Source: Thermus scotoductus DSM 8553 (GTDB taxonomy: Bacteria; Deinococcota; Deinococci; Deinococcales; Thermaceae). Taken from it: 64,000 bases of DNA. The stretch covers positions 33,966-97,965 of the forward strand of contig NZ_KB905732.1 of assembly GCF_000381045.1 (NCBI RefSeq). The letters are read 5' to 3'. Below are positions 8,780 to 21,683 of this stretch, one piece after another (the first letter of the stretch is position 1; every line of letters begins with the position of its first letter). The notes under the pieces were generated by a model. It had not been told where the DNA came from and did not search any database. It saw nothing but the letters and a program-made list of their open reading frames with translations. The position numbers were made by a program, and so were the translations under genes.

Positions 8780-9817
8780 ATGGTACGGGCCACCCTGGAA
8801 GAACTGGACCTGGCGGAACTCCTGAGGGTCCTGGCCGACCACCGCAAAAGCGCCGTGGTGACCTTCCGGGGGCGCCTTTACGGCCGGGTCCATCTCCTAA
8901 AGGGGCGCATCCTCTACGCCCGCACCGAGCCGGGACCCCACCTGGGGGAGTACCTGGTGCGCCTTGGCCACCTTTCCCTGGAGGAAGTTCAGGAGTTGGT
9001 GGAGCGCCAGGGGTGGGAAAACCCTGGCACTCCCTTGGGGGCCCTGGCCCTGGAGCTGGGCCTCATCGGGGAAGAGGAGCTAAGGGAGGCCCTCGAGGCC
9101 CAGGTCCTGGAGGCCCTGGCCACCCTGCTGGGGGAGAAGGAAGGGGAGATCCTGGCCGAGCCCCTCGAGGAGGGAAGCCAGGTGGCCTTGCCGGAAACCC
9201 TGGAAACCAAGGCCACCCTTCTGGAAGCCGCCCGGCGCCTGGACGAGTGGCGCCAGGGCCAGGTGGACCCCGACGAGGTCTTCCACCTGGTGGAGGACCC
9301 CACCCGCCACCCCCTCACCCCCGAGGCCTGGACGGTGTTGGAACTCTTGGACGGGGTGCGCCGGGCGAGAAGCGTGGCCCTGCTATCCGGCCTTCCGGAA
9401 GAGCAGGTTTACCACATCCTCTCTGAGCTGAAAAGCCGGGGGCTGATCCGCCCTTCCACCCTCCTCCTGGAAGACCCCCTGGTCCTGGTGCTGGCGGAAA
9501 GCGGGGTGGTGCGGCGGCTTCTCCTCTACCTCCTGGAGGCCCACCGCTACCGGGTGCAGCTTCCCCTGGACCTGAAGATGGCCCTGCGCCTTCTCAAGGA
9601 AAGGCCCAAGGCCATCATCCTCCAGGGGGAAAGGACCTTAGAAATGGCCCGAAAACTCCGGGCCCACCCCGAGGGCAAGCTGGCCTCCCTGTACGTGGTG
9701 AGCGAAACCCCCCCGGGGCTTCTCTTCCGTCCCCTCAGGGTTTTGCATCTTCCCAAACCCTTAAAGGCCCAGGAGGTGCTTAAGGCCCTGGCCCCCTTAA
9801 GGCGGAGCGGAACCTAG
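8780..9817 (+). CDS. DUF4388 (PATAN-like) domain protein
   Basis: A 345-residue protein with no enzyme motif. Residues 1-50 (LAELLRVLADHRKSAVVTF, then GRVHLLKGRILYA) resemble the DUF4388/PATAN domain found in two-component and gliding-motility regulators. The middle is rich in charged helices, with an LGEYLVRLGHLSLEEV stretch and a winged-helix-like segment near 190-235. Residues from about 240 alternate like a response-regulator receiver but lack its phosphoacceptor set. It follows ruvB by three bases in an apparent operon and shares a CTAG stop with the convergent TPR gene. Probable regulatory or scaffold protein. Confidence 0.6.
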   Translation: MVRATLEELDLAELLRVLADHRKSAVVTFRGRLYGRVHLLKGRILYARTEPGPHLGEYLVRLGHLSLEEVQELVERQGWENPGTPLGALALELGLIGEEELREALEAQVLEALATLLGEKEGEILAEPLEEGSQVALPETLETKATLLEAARRLDEWRQGQVDPDEVFHLVEDPTRHPLTPEAWTVLELLDGVRRARSVALLSGLPEEQVYHILSELKSRGLIRPSTLLLEDPLVLVLAESGVVRRLLLYLLEAHRYRVQLPLDLKMALRLLKERPKAIILQGERTLEMARKLRAHPEGKLASLYVVSETPPGLLFRPLRVLHLPKPLKAQEVLKALAPLRRSGT

Positions 9818-11166
9818 TTGGGCCGCCTCCCCTCCCGCAGGATGGCCTCCGCCCGCTCCCGGTAGGAGAGCAAGGCCTGGCGCCATTCATCGGCGGGATG
9901 GACATGGGGCAGCACCGCCTCCGCACGGGCCAGGATCTCCTCAGGAGAGCGGTAGCCCAGCTGGACCAGAGTGTCCACCACCATCTCCTGGGCCCCCACC
10001 CACTCCCGGCTTCCCTCCTCCGCAAGCTCCGCTGCCTTCCGGTAATGAGCCAAGGCCTCCTCCAGGTGCATGAGATCGTAGGCGATGTGGCCCAGAATCA
10101 GCTCCCCGGCGGCCTCCGCACCCTGGCGCATGGCTCTATGGGCCATTTCCTCCGCCTCCTGGTACCGCCCCTGCCGGTACAAAGCCTCAGCCAGGTCCGC
10201 CAGGGCCTGGGCCCGGTAGGGGTAGCCCTCTTCCCGCAAAAGGGCCTCCAGGTACTCCTCCGCCTCCAGGTAGGCCCCCTGGTCCAAGGCCGCCACCGCC
10301 ATCTCGTGGAGAACGTATCCCTTCTCCACCCCCTCAGCCCTGGCCAGGGCCTCCCGGTAGGCGGCCATACCCTCGGCGTAACGGCCCAGGCGCCAAAGGA
10401 TCTGCCCTTCCAGAAGGGGGGTACCGTAGGCCCGATGGCCGCTTTCCTCCTCGAGCCTTAAGGCCTCCCGCACCTCCTCCAGGGCCCGGTTGGGGTTATC
10501 CAGGAGAAGATGGGACCGGGCCAGGAGGTAGTGGCGGGTGGCGGCGTCCTCCACGGGCTCCTCCCCCACGGCTCCCGAGGCCTCCTCGAGGGCCAGAAGG
10601 GCCCTTTCCCCCTCCCCCGCCTCCAGCCACATGGCGGCAGCATCCAAAAGGAGCCAGTAGCGCTCCAGCCCCAAGGCCAGCTCCGCCCCCCTCTCGTAGG
10701 CCAAAGCGGCCTCCCGGTAACGGCCGAGCCTTTCCAAGGCCCTTCCCTTAAGCCCCTCCGCCCGCCAGGCCAAAAAGGCGGGAAGCCCCTCCTTGAGCGT
10801 CCTCAGAACCTCCTCAAACCGGCCCAGGTAGAAAAGGGCCTGGGCCTGATGGTAGCGGGCCCGGGGGTCCTCCGTGGGAAGGAACAGGGCCAGCACCTCC
10901 CTTTCCCCCCGGCCCTCGAGGGCCAGAAGCTCCCCCAGAAGGGCCCGGTACAGGGGGTCGTACTCCAGCCCCCCAAGCTCATAGGCCTCCTCCAAGGCCC
11001 AGTGGGCCTTCTCCAGCCCCTCCTCCCCGTAGAGGCTGTGCACCTCCGCCAGGAGCAAAAGGGCCTCCCGGGCCTCCCCCTTGGAGCCGAACAGGGCCTT
11101 CCGGGTAAGGCGTTCAATGGCGGTATCGTAATCCCCTTGGTGCAGGGCCTCGAGGACCCCCTTCAT
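9814..11166 (-). CDS. Tetratricopeptide-repeat protein
   Basis: A 450-residue protein made almost entirely of paired amphipathic helices of about 34 residues with TPR signature spacing (for example GRYREAALAYERGAELALG and GRYQEAEEMAHRAMRQG). No signal peptide, membrane segment or catalytic motif is seen, so a cytoplasmic scaffold is likely. ATG 11166 is the start that begins the first repeat (MKGVLEALHQGDYDTA); the earlier in-frame codon has no support. It is divergent from ftsH. Confidence 0.75.
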   Translation of the reverse strand: MKGVLEALHQGDYDTAIERLTRKALFGSKGEAREALLLLAEVHSLYGEEGLEKAHWALEEAYELGGLEYDPLYRALLGELLALEGRGEREVLALFLPTEDPRARYHQAQALFYLGRFEEVLRTLKEGLPAFLAWRAEGLKGRALERLGRYREAALAYERGAELALGLERYWLLLDAAAMWLEAGEGERALLALEEASGAVGEEPVEDAATRHYLLARSHLLLDNPNRALEEVREALRLEEESGHRAYGTPLLEGQILWRLGRYAEGMAAYREALARAEGVEKGYVLHEMAVAALDQGAYLEAEEYLEALLREEGYPYRAQALADLAEALYRQGRYQEAEEMAHRAMRQGAEAAGELILGHIAYDLMHLEEALAHYRKAAELAEEGSREWVGAQEMVVDTLVQLGYRSPEEILARAEAVLPHVHPADEWRQALLSYRERAEAILREGRRPN

Positions 11167-11239
11167 CGCCGCTAGAGGATACCACACCCCTCAGTCCTCT
11201 CACCGCAAAGGCGCTACCATAGGACCAGGGAGGTAGACC

Positions 11240-13093
11240 TTGCCGCAGCGGATCAACCCCTTCACCCTAGTTTTCTTGCTCCTTCTAGGCTATCTGGCCT
11301 ATACCGCCTTCACGGGCCCCCCAGCCCCCACCCTTCCCTACACGGAGTTCCGCAAGCTGGTACGGGAAGGCAAGGTGGCCGAGGTGACCCTGGAGGAAAC
11401 TCGCATCCTGGGCACCTTGAAGGAACCCGAGCGCTTCCCCACCCCGCAGGGGGGAAGCCAGGTGGCCAGGCGCTTCGCCGTGCCCCTGCCCCCGGCCCAG
11501 GTGACCGACCCCGAGCTTCTCCGCTTCCTGGAGGAAAACGGGGTGAGGATCGTCACCAAACCTCCCTCCCTGTGGCCCCAGTTCCTCCTCTACCTCGGCC
11601 CTACCCTGCTCCTCATCCTTTTCTTCTATTTCTTCTTCATGCGGGCCCAGGGCGGGGCCGGGCAGGTGATGCAGTTCGGGCAGAGCCGGGCCAAGCTTTA
11701 CGGGAAGGAAAAGCAGGTGGGCACCACCTTCAAGGACGTGGCCGGCCACGAGGAAGCCAAGCGGGAACTCATGGAGGTGGTGGACTTCCTCAAGAACCCC
11801 AAGAAGTACCTGGAGCTGGGCGCGGAAATCCCCAAAGGAGTTCTCCTGGTGGGCCCTCCCGGAACCGGCAAGACCCTTCTGGCCCGGGCGGTGGCGGGGG
11901 AAGCAGGTGTCCCCTTCTTCTCCGTCTCCGCCAGCGAGTTCATGGAGATGTTCGTGGGCGTGGGGGCAAGCCGGGTGCGAAGCCTCTTTGAGGACGCCCG
12001 ACGGAACGCTCCCAGCATCATCTTCATCGACGAGCTGGACTCCATCGGCCGCAAACGGGGGGCAGGCATCGGGGGTGGCCATGACGAGCGGGAGCAGACC
12101 CTGAACCAGATCCTTTCCGAGATGGACGGCTTTGAAAAGGACACCTCGGTGATCGTCCTGGCCGCCACCAACCGCCCGGACATCCTGGACCCTGCCCTGC
12201 TGCGCCCCGGGCGCTTTGACCGCCAGGTAGTGGTGGGCCTACCCACCCTGGAGGAGCGCCGGGATATCCTCCTGGTGCACATGCGGGGTAAACCCATCGC
12301 CGAGGACGTGGACGCCCTGGAGCTGGCCCACCTCACCCCGGGCTTCTCCGGGGCCGACCTGAAGAACCTGGTCAACGAGGCAGCCCTGCTGGCGGCCCGG
12401 GATGGCGCCAAGAAAATCCGCAAGGAGCACTTTCTGAAGGCCCTGGACAAGATCGTCCTGGGCCTCGAGCGGCCCGCCCTAAAGCTTTCCGAGGAGGAGA
12501 AAAGGGCCGTGGCCTATCACGAGGCGGGGCATGCCGTGGTGGGGGAGGTCCTGCCCCACGCCGACAAGACGGAGAAGGTCTCCATCGTCCCCCGGGGCAT
12601 GGCCTTGGGCGCCCGCTGGAGCAAACCCGAGGAAAGGGTTTTGGTTTCCAAGGACCACCTCATGGACGAACTGGCCGTCCTCATGGCGGGCCGGGTGGCG
12701 GAGGAGCTCTTCACCGGCACTGTAACCACCGGAGCCCAGGACGACTTCAAGCGGGCCACCCAGATCGCCAAACGCATGGTCCTGGACTGGGGTATGGGGG
12801 AGCACTTCAAGAACATCGCCTGGGGTTCGGACTCCGGCCCCATCTTCCTGGGTGAGGAAATCGCCAAGAAGAAGGACCACTCCGAGGAAACCGCCCGCCT
12901 CATCGACCAAGACATCCGCAAGATCCTGGACGAAGCCTACGCCAAGGCCCGCCAGGTCCTCATGGAGCACGCCCCCGCCATGCACAAGATCGCCGAGGAA
13001 CTCCTTAGGGAGGAGACCATCCCCGGGGAGCGGGTGCGGGCCATCCTCAAGGAAGCCCAAGCGGTGCAAAGGGCCTCGGAGGAAAGCGCCTAG
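11240..13093 (+). CDS. ftsH: ATP-dependent zinc metalloprotease FtsH
   Basis: Membrane-anchored AAA+ protease that degrades misfolded membrane and regulatory proteins. Two transmembrane helices (about 8-25 and 112-135) flank a small extracytoplasmic domain. Walker A GPPGTGKT lies near 205-212, Walker [12 protein letters not shown] follows, the second region of homology carries RPGRFDR, and HEAGH at about 427-431 is the zinc site with the third ligand in the [10 protein letters not shown] region. TTG 11240 is chosen because GGGAGGT is correctly spaced and it gives the usual short cytoplasmic N-terminus. Its stop interlocks with that of glpD. Confidence 0.95.
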   Translation: MPQRINPFTLVFLLLLGYLAYTAFTGPPAPTLPYTEFRKLVREGKVAEVTLEETRILGTLKEPERFPTPQGGSQVARRFAVPLPPAQVTDPELLRFLEENGVRIVTKPPSLWPQFLLYLGPTLLLILFFYFFFMRAQGGAGQVMQFGQSRAKLYGKEKQVGTTFKDVAGHEEAKRELMEVVDFLKNPKKYLELGAEIPKGVLLVGPPGTGKTLLARAVAGEAGVPFFSVSASEFMEMFVGVGASRVRSLFEDARRNAPSIIFIDELDSIGRKRGAGIGGGHDEREQTLNQILSEMDGFEKDTSVIVLAATNRPDILDPALLRPGRFDRQVVVGLPTLEERRDILLVHMRGKPIAEDVDALELAHLTPGFSGADLKNLVNEAALLAARDGAKKIRKEHFLKALDKIVLGLERPALKLSEEEKRAVAYHEAGHAVVGEVLPHADKTEKVSIVPRGMALGARWSKPEERVLVSKDHLMDELAVLMAGRVAEELFTGTVTTGAQDDFKRATQIAKRMVLDWGMGEHFKNIAWGSDSGPIFLGEEIAKKKDHSEETARLIDQDIRKILDEAYAKARQVLMEHAPAMHKIAEELLREETIPGERVRAILKEAQAVQRASEESA

Positions 13094-14624
13094 CAAAGGG
13101 CAGGAAGGGCCCTCCTGGCCTCCAGTAGGAGGGCCTGTTTCCTTCCGTCATCCCATCCCAAGAGGGGCGCCATGAGCTCCACCACCCGGGGCGGGGCCCT
13201 CTCCGCCGCCTTTTGGTCCAAGAGGGCCAGGCCAAGCCTTCGGGCCAGTACATCCAAAGGCCTTTGCGCAAGCTCCTCCCTCACCGCCCACACCACCTCC
13301 CCCTCCAGGTACGGAAGCCCGGGGAGAAGGGGCCTATCCCCCAAGGCCGCCACCTCGGGAGCCAGGGTGCCGTAGTGGGTGTAGAGGTGCTCGGCCACCC
13401 CCTCCGGCAGGGGCAGGGGAGGCCTGGGCCCCGCCCCCAGGAGGGGGGTGCGGTGGCTTTCTGAAGGAGGCAGGGAAAGGCCCAGGTCCCGGGCCAGGCG
13501 CTCCACCAGGTCCAAAGCCATGAGGCGGAAGGTGGTCCACTTGCCCCCGGTAAGGGTGTAAAGGCCCTTCTCCTCCACGATGAGGTGGTCCCGCACCAGC
13601 CTCTTGGTCTCCCCCTTTCCCACCAGGGGCCTGAGACCCGCCCAGGCCGCCAAAACCCGGCTGGAAAGGTCCCCCAGGTAGGGGCGGATCTCCTCCAAAA
13701 GGTAGGCCACCTCCTCCTCCCGGGGAAGGGGGCAGGCGGTGGCCTCGGCGGGGAGGTCGGTGGTGCCCAAAAGGGCCCGGCCCTGCCAGGGAAGGAGGAA
13801 GAGCACCCGGCCATCCCGGGTTTTAGGCAGGAGGAGGCCTACCTGTAAGGGGTAGTCCAGGACCAGGTGGGCCCCGCTGGAAGGGGTGAGGAGGGGAGGA
13901 AGTTCTGGGTCCAAAAGCCCGCGCACCCGGTCCGCCTGGGGCCCCGTGGCGTTCACCACCGCCTGGGCCCAGACCTCCACCTCCTTCCCGGTGAGGCGGT
14001 CCTTGACCACCGCACCTTTCACCCTTCCCTCCCGTACCAGGAAGCCCGTGGCCTCGGCGTAGTTGAGGGCCACTGCCCCCCGGCTCAGGGCAGAGAGGAT
14101 GAGGGCTAGGTTTAAGCGGTAGTCGGCGAACTGGCCATCCTGGTAGAGGATGCCCCCCAAGGTGGGAGGGAGGCCGGGGACGAGGGCCTTCACTTCCTGG
14201 GAAGGGACGTAACGGCTCAGGGAAAGGCGCCTTCCCCCCGCCAGCAGGTCGTAGAGCTTGAGGCCAAGCCCGTAGTAGGGGATCTCCAGGGGGCGGAAGA
14301 GGGGGGTGAGGAGGGTTAAGGGCCTGGCCAAGTGGGGGGCGAGCTCCATCACCACCCTCCTCTCCCGGAGGGCGTCCCGCACCAGGCGAAGCTGCCGGGG
14401 ATCCCGCTCTTTAAGGGCCAGCTCCAGGTAGCGCACCCCCCCGTGGAGGAGCTTGGTGGAGCGGCTACTGGTGCCCATGCCGAAGTCCCCCGCCTCCACC
14501 AAGGCGGCCTTTAAACCCCTGAGGGTAGCCTCCCACAACACCCCCGCCCCCGTGGCCCCGCCCCCTAGGATGAGGAGGTCCAGGGGTTTAGTGAGCCCTT
14601 CCCAAAGCTCCTCCCGGCTTGGGG

Positions 14625-14628
<4 letters not shown>
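13090..14628 (-). CDS. glpD: Glycerol-3-phosphate dehydrogenase (FAD)
   Basis: Oxidises glycerol 3-phosphate to dihydroxyacetone phosphate at the membrane, passing electrons to quinone. The 512-residue protein has the FAD-binding GGGATGAGV near residues 22-30, [20 protein letters not shown], and the GLRPLVG / [13 protein letters not shown] segments typical of aerobic GlpD. It is the last gene of the galactoside/glycerol operon, overlaps glpK by four bases (ATGA) and so completes the glycerol to triose-phosphate route. Confidence 0.94.
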
Positions 14629-16114
<1,486 letters not shown>

Positions 16115-16118
<4 letters not shown>

Positions 16119-17185
16119 AAGGCCTCCCTTAGGCTTTTTGCTGCTTCCTCGGGCAGGGCGTCCACCACGAAGGTGCCCGCCCCAAGCTCCGTACCCGCCA
16201 GGAACTTGAGCTTGTCCTTGGCCCTTTTGGGGGGGTAGAACTCCACATGGAAATGAAAGGTGTGTTCCTCCCCCAAGGGGGCGGCGTGGAAAACCATCAC
16301 GTAGGGGAAGGGCTCCCCGAAAAGGGCGTCGTAGCGGGCCACCACCCGGCCCAGAAGCCGGGCGAAGGCGGCCATCTCTTCCTCGGAAAAGGTCCAAAGC
16401 CCTGGGTGGCGCTCCAGAGGAGCCACCCAGACCTCATAGGGATAGCGGGCGAAGGGGGGCACGAAGGCCAAAAACCCCTCCTCCTGGTCCACCCGGTAGG
16501 GCTCCAGGTGGGGAAAAAGCTCCAGGAGCACGGGCCTTTCCCTAAAGGCCTGGCTTTCCCGCTCCAGGATGGGGGGCACAAAGGGGTAGGCGTAGATCTG
16601 CCCGTGGGGATGGTGGAGGGTCACCCCCACCGCCTCCCCCCGGTTCTCGAAGGGCATGACGAACCGGATCCCCTCGAGGGCATACAAGGCCCGGTACCGG
16701 TCCCGCCAAACCCAGGCCAGGAGGAGCCTTTCCTCCTCCGTGAGGGTGGCCAGGCTTCCCACGTGGGCCTGGGTATACACCACCACCTCGCACCGGCCCA
16801 AAGCCCTCTCCGCGGGAACGGGAAGCCCATCCGGGGGAGGGGTGGGCCTTGGCACCAGGGAGGGAAACCGGTTTTCAAAGACCGCCACCCGAAAACGGTC
16901 AAAAGGTATCTCCGTGGGAAAGCCTCCCTCCTGGCTTGGGCAAAGGGGGCAGTGCTCCTTGGGAGGCAAGAAGGTGCGCTCCTGGCGGTGGGCCGCGTAG
17001 ACCACCCACTCCCCCCGCAAGAGGTGGTAGCGGAGGTGCGGGCTTGGGGAGATGGACCCCGCCTCCTCCGGTACGGAGGGCTCCTCGGCCACGGGCAAGA
17101 CCTCCACCTCGAGGGGATGAAGCCCGTAAAGGATCAGCTCCCGCCCGTCCTTCTTGCGATGCACATGCTTATAAAAGGAAGGCAT
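16115..17185 (-). CDS. galT: Galactose-1-phosphate uridylyltransferase
   Basis: Leloir-pathway enzyme that exchanges galactose 1-phosphate with UDP-glucose. The 356-residue protein has the zinc-site Cys79 and Cys82 (CPLC) and the active-site histidine in [12 protein letters not shown] near residue 190, with a C-terminal HFHVEFYPP segment. ATG 17185 is preceded by GGAGGT at eight bases and overlaps the alpha-galactosidase by 17 bases. Neither galK nor galE is in the window. Confidence 0.94.
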
Positions 17186-18617
17186 AGTCCAACACCTCCT
17201 CCCCCACCCGGAAACGGTAGGGGCCAAGGGGCTTTACCTCCTTATCCCGGCTCAGGAAGGCCCAAAGCCTTTCCCTTTCCTCCGGGGAAAGCCAGGAGGG
17301 CGGGTCGGAGGTGGCCTTGAAGCCCGTGATCTCCCCCATGGCCTCCTGCAGGCGCATCTCCTCAAGGGACAGCAACGAGAAACGGCTCCGGAAAAAGGCC
17401 ACGTCCGGGTCCACCTGGACGTTTTCCCGCAGCCAAAGCCGGTGCAGGGTGGTGCGGAGGGCGTTCCTTAGCCCCGGGCCCGTGGGGTCCTGTAGCCAGA
17501 AGGAGCGGTCCTCGTTGTCCCAGTAGGGGGCCACATCCGGACCCACCCTGAGGCCATCGGCAAGCCCCAAGGAGGCCAGGATGGGAGCGCCGCAAAAGAG
17601 AAGGTAGGCCTCCCCTGCCTCCTCGCGGATCCGCTCCATGGCCTTACAGTACCGCACCTCTCCCTCGGCCCCGGGTAAAGCGGCGGCGTAGAGGAAATCC
17701 AGCTTCAGGTAGTCGTACCCCCAGGCCCGCACCTTGCGCACCAAGCCCGCCACATGGTCCAAAACCTCCTCGTTGCCCGAATCCAGGGCGTATAGGGGTT
17801 TCCCCCAGTTGAAGCCCGCGGGGATGGGCCTTCCGTCCCCGTCCCGCAGGATCCACTCGGGATGGGCCCGCACTAGGAGGCTATCCGGCGTCACCAAAAA
17901 GGGAGCCAGCCATAACCCCGCCCTGAAGCCCTTTTCCCGGATCCTCTCCGCCAAAAAGGCCATCCCCCGGGCGAAGCGCTCGTTGGGTTCCCAGTCCCCA
18001 AGGGCCCGCTGCCAGCCGTCGTCGATCTGGAAGACCTCAAAGGGAAGCCCGGCCACTTCCTCCAGCACCTCGAGGAGCAAGGCCTCATGGATCCGGTTGT
18101 AGAAGCTATACCAGGAGCACCACAGCCTGGGAGGCCCTTTGGAAAGCCGCCTGGGAAGGAGCCTGCCATAGGCGGCGAACACCTCCGTTGGCTCCCCGTA
18201 GCCCAGAAACCACTCCCCCTCCCCCTCGGCGTAGCGGCCCAGGAGGAGGTCCTCGCGCCCCAAGACCCGCGCCCCCACGCCCAGGGCCCCCAGGAGGAGC
18301 ACCTTCCCATCTGGCCCCTCGAGAGCCCCTAGGCCGCTTCCCCACCACTCGGAAGCCTCGAGGAGGAAGGGGTCGTCGGCCTGGGGCCTGCGGGCCTCGG
18401 GGAAAAGGGGCTTCGGGGGAAAGTTTAGGTCCACCCAGGTGGTGAGGCTCCAGCTCTGCCAGCCGTGGCGGAAGAAGCGCTTCGAGGCAAGGGGAGCAAA
18501 GACCTGCACCTCCCGGCCCCTCAGGAGGTAACCCCCGGGAACAGGCCCCAAGGCCTCCGCCAGAACCGGCACCTCGAGGCGGCTTTCCCGAAGAGGATCC
18601 GAGAACTCCAGCCGCAT
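17169..18617 (-). CDS. GH36 alpha-galactosidase
   Basis: Hydrolyses alpha-1,6-galactosides such as melibiose and raffinose in the cytoplasm (no signal peptide). The 482-residue protein matches the compact family 36 enzymes of Thermus and Thermotoga: LWCSWYSFYN and VFQIDDGWQ in the barrel, nucleophile Asp in DYLKLDFLY near 304, acid/base Asp in RVGPDVAPYW near 360, and a C-terminal beta domain. GGGAGG precedes ATG 18617. It lies 12 bases after the truncated transporter and feeds galactose to galT and, indirectly, the pathway downstream. Confidence 0.92.
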   Translation of the reverse strand: MRLEFSDPLRESRLEVPVLAEALGPVPGGYLLRGREVQVFAPLASKRFFRHGWQSWSLTTWVDLNFPPKPLFPEARRPQADDPFLLEASEWWGSGLGALEGPDGKVLLLGALGVGARVLGREDLLLGRYAEGEGEWFLGYGEPTEVFAAYGRLLPRRLSKGPPRLWCSWYSFYNRIHEALLLEVLEEVAGLPFEVFQIDDGWQRALGDWEPNERFARGMAFLAERIREKGFRAGLWLAPFLVTPDSLLVRAHPEWILRDGDGRPIPAGFNWGKPLYALDSGNEEVLDHVAGLVRKVRAWGYDYLKLDFLYAAALPGAEGEVRYCKAMERIREEAGEAYLLFCGAPILASLGLADGLRVGPDVAPYWDNEDRSFWLQDPTGPGLRNALRTTLHRLWLRENVQVDPDVAFFRSRFSLLSLEEMRLQEAMGEITGFKATSDPPSWLSPEERERLWAFLSRDKEVKPLGPYRFRVGEEVLDYAFLL

Positions 18618-18629
18618 GCCCCATCCTCC

Positions 18630-19226
18630 CTAGGAGCTCCCTGCCCCCGGCATTCTACCCTTCGCTCCGTAAGGGAAGCGAAAGGCTAGGGCCAGGGCCA
18701 AGAGCGTAGCCAAAAAGGGTGGCCCCGCCATAAGGAAGCGGAAGGCGGCCTCGGGACGCGGGCCCGGCACCTCCCCGCTCACGTAGCCGAAGAGGGGGGT
18801 GAGGAGGGCAAAGGAAAGAGCCTGCAGGGGCCCGGAAAGGCGATTGATGAAGCCGTACACGCTATAGTAAACCCCTTCCCGCCTCCTCCCCGTAACCTCG
18901 GCGTCCCGGTCTATCACCTCCGCCAAAAGGACATCCCCCAGCACCAGAACCCCGCCAAACCCCACCCCGATGAGAAGGCCCACGGGAAGAGCCTCAAGAA
19001 GAGTGCGGGGCAGGAAAAGGAGAAGGGCCCCCAGGGCCAAGAGGAAAATGGCCAGAAGCCAGGCCCCCTTGGGACCCAAGGCCCCTGCCAGCCGGGCCCA
19101 GAGGAAGACCGAGGGCAAAGCGGCCAGGAGCACCGTAGCGAATTGCGCATGGGTCAGGCCCAGGTCATCGTGGTGCAGGAGGAGGACCCGCCGCCCAAGA
19201 AGCCCAAGCCGCTCCAGAAGGTCCAT
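18630..19226 (-). pseudogene. C-terminal half of a GPH-type sugar transporter (MFS)
   Basis: The 198 readable residues cover only about six membrane segments and match the second half of a glycoside-pentoside-hexuronide cation symporter: THAQFATVLLAALPSVFLWARL, then GDVLLAEVIDRDAEVTGRR, the family segment REGVYYSVYGFINRLSGPL and a final helix pair. A full protein has about 12 segments and 440 residues. Only 95 bases separate its start from the ddl stop, so the N-terminal half was deleted, not hidden in another frame. ATG 19226 has a weak purine-rich upstream region. It heads the alpha-galactosidase operon and was probably its galactoside importer. Confidence 0.7.
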
Positions 19227-19272
19227 AAAAACCCCCTTTCCCTTCGGATTCCATCCTAGCGCACCGCCAGGG

Positions 19273-19305
19273 AAAAAAGCAAAAAGGGGCTTGGCCAAGC
19301 CCCTT
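19273..19305 (-). terminator. Rho-independent terminator after ddl
   Basis: A perfect 22-base palindrome (AAGGGGCTTGG at 19284-19294 with CCAAGCCCCTT at 19295-19305) is followed on the minus strand by TTTTT-GC-TTTTTT. It ends the luxS-to-ddl operon just 15 bases past the ddl stop. Confidence 0.85.
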
Positions 19306-19320
19306 GATGAGTTAAGCCCC

Positions 19321-20298
<978 letters not shown>

Positions 20299-20301
<3 letters not shown>

Positions 20302-20877
20302 GCCCTTTTCCCCCAAGCCCTGGGAAAGATCCAGGCCGTTAAAACGGCCCGCGCAGGGAAGAAGCCCCTCCTTCACCCAGCAGAGCACGGCTTCCTTGGC
20401 CGCCTCGAGGACCCGCTCCACCACCGGCCACTCCTCAGGCCGGAAAGGGGAAAGCACGTACTCCGCCCCCAGCTCCCGGGAAGGAGGCTTGCCGATCCCC
20501 AGGCGCAGGCGGTGGAAGGCCTCCGTTCCCAAGGCCTCGGCGATGGAGGCCACCCCGCGGTTTCCCGCGGGGCTACCCCCGGCCTTGAAGCGAAGGCGGC
20601 CAAGGGGCAGGTCCATCTCGTCGTGGACTACCAGAAGGCGCTCCGGGGGAATCTTGTAAAAGCGCATCAGGGGAGCCACCACCTGGCCGCTTAGGTTGTA
20701 GTAGGTGAGGGGCTTGAGGAAGAACCCCTTCTCCCCCTCCACCTCCGCTTCCGCCAGAAGGGCCTCTCCCTTCTGCCGGAACTCAAGCCCCAGCTGGTCC
20801 AAAACCATGAAGCCCAGGTTATGCCGGGTCCTGGCGTACCTTTCCCCCGGGTTTCCCTGGCCCACCACCAGGAACAT
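20299..20877 (-). CDS. pth: Peptidyl-tRNA hydrolase
   Basis: Frees tRNA from prematurely released peptidyl-tRNA. The 192-residue protein begins MFLVVGQGNPGERYARTRHNLGF, with the catalytic His at residue 19, then the VHDEMDLPLGRLRFKAGGS motif with the conserved Asp and the GNRGVASI stretch. ATG 20877 has GCGGAGG upstream. It lies directly behind a terminator-like hairpin after rplY, a gene order (prs, rplY, pth) common in bacteria. Confidence 0.95.
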
Positions 20878-20890
20878 TCCTGCCCTCCGC

Positions 20891-20913
20891 AAAAAGGGGG
20901 CGAAAACGCCCCC
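20891..20913 (-). terminator. Hairpin with T-run between rplY and pth
   Basis: GGGGGCG (20896-20902) and CGCCCCC (20907-20913) form a 7-bp stem with an AAAA/TTTT loop, followed on the minus strand by TTTTT (20895-20891) and then at once by the pth ribosome binding site GCGGAGG. It should lower pth-ddl expression relative to rplY. Confidence 0.75.
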
Positions 20914-20975
20914 CTTCCCTCCGCCAGCGCCCAATCCCCTTTCCAGGGGCCCCGCCCCTCAAGTACAGGGCGGTA

Positions 20976-21596
20976 CTATTCCTCCTCTTCCTTCTTGCCC
21001 TTCTTGATCACCTCGGGCTCAGCGGGCGCCTCGAGGGCCTCCACCGCAAGCTTCTCCACATCCTCAGGAGGCACCACCGCAACAATGGTTTCCTCCGGGG
21101 AAATGGCCAGCTTAACCCCTTCCGGAAGCTTGAGGTCAGCGGCATGGAGGCTATCCCCGATGCCCAGGCCCGAGACATCCACCTCGATGAACTCGGGAAT
21201 ATTCCTTGGGGAAACCCGCACCAGGATGTCCCGGTGCACCTCCTGCAGGACACCTCCTTCCCGCACCCCTTGGGGCGTACCCACAAAGCGCAAGGGAATG
21301 TACATCTCCACGGGCTCGTCGGAGAGCACGTAGAAGTCCACGTGCTCGGGACGGCGCCGGCGCTTGTCCAGGTTCACCTGGCGCACCAGGGTGGGCAGTT
21401 CCTGGCCGTCGGGGAGCTCCAGAACGATCACGTGGTGGATGGAAGCCTGACGGAAAACCTTATCAAACTCCCCAAGTTCCACGTACACCTTCCGGTTCAG
21501 GTGCTTGTTGTAGATGACACCGGGGAGCTTCCCCGCCCGGCGCAAAGCGGCGGGCTTCTCCCCTTCCCGGTACTGGGCCTTCAAACGGTATTCCAT
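20976..21596 (-). CDS. rplY: Ribosomal protein L25, long CTC/TL5 form
   Basis: 5S rRNA-binding ribosomal protein. The 206-residue product opens MEYRLKAQYREGEKPAALRR, keeps the 5S-binding beta-barrel (HHVIVLELPDG, LDKRRRRPEHVDF) and the C-terminal TL5 domain, ending in an acidic/basic tail KKGKKEEEE. This two-domain form is typical of Thermus and related general-stress CTC proteins. It lies 87 bases downstream of prs in the same operon. Confidence 0.95.
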   Translation of the reverse strand: MEYRLKAQYREGEKPAALRRAGKLPGVIYNKHLNRKVYVELGEFDKVFRQASIHHVIVLELPDGQELPTLVRQVNLDKRRRRPEHVDFYVLSDEPVEMYIPLRFVGTPQGVREGGVLQEVHRDILVRVSPRNIPEFIEVDVSGLGIGDSLHAADLKLPEGVKLAISPEETIVAVVPPEDVEKLAVEALEAPAEPEVIKKGKKEEEE

Positions 21597-21683
21597 GTCT
21601 CCTCCTCAACCTCCCAAAAGGCAAAGGCCCCCTAGGGGCACACTATGGGAAAGCTTACCACACCCCCAGGCCCTCCTGCCACC

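Noticed and set aside
12479-13096. 205-codon minus-strand frame inside ftsH
   Set aside because: It is antisense to the protease domain of FtsH and has no motif of its own.
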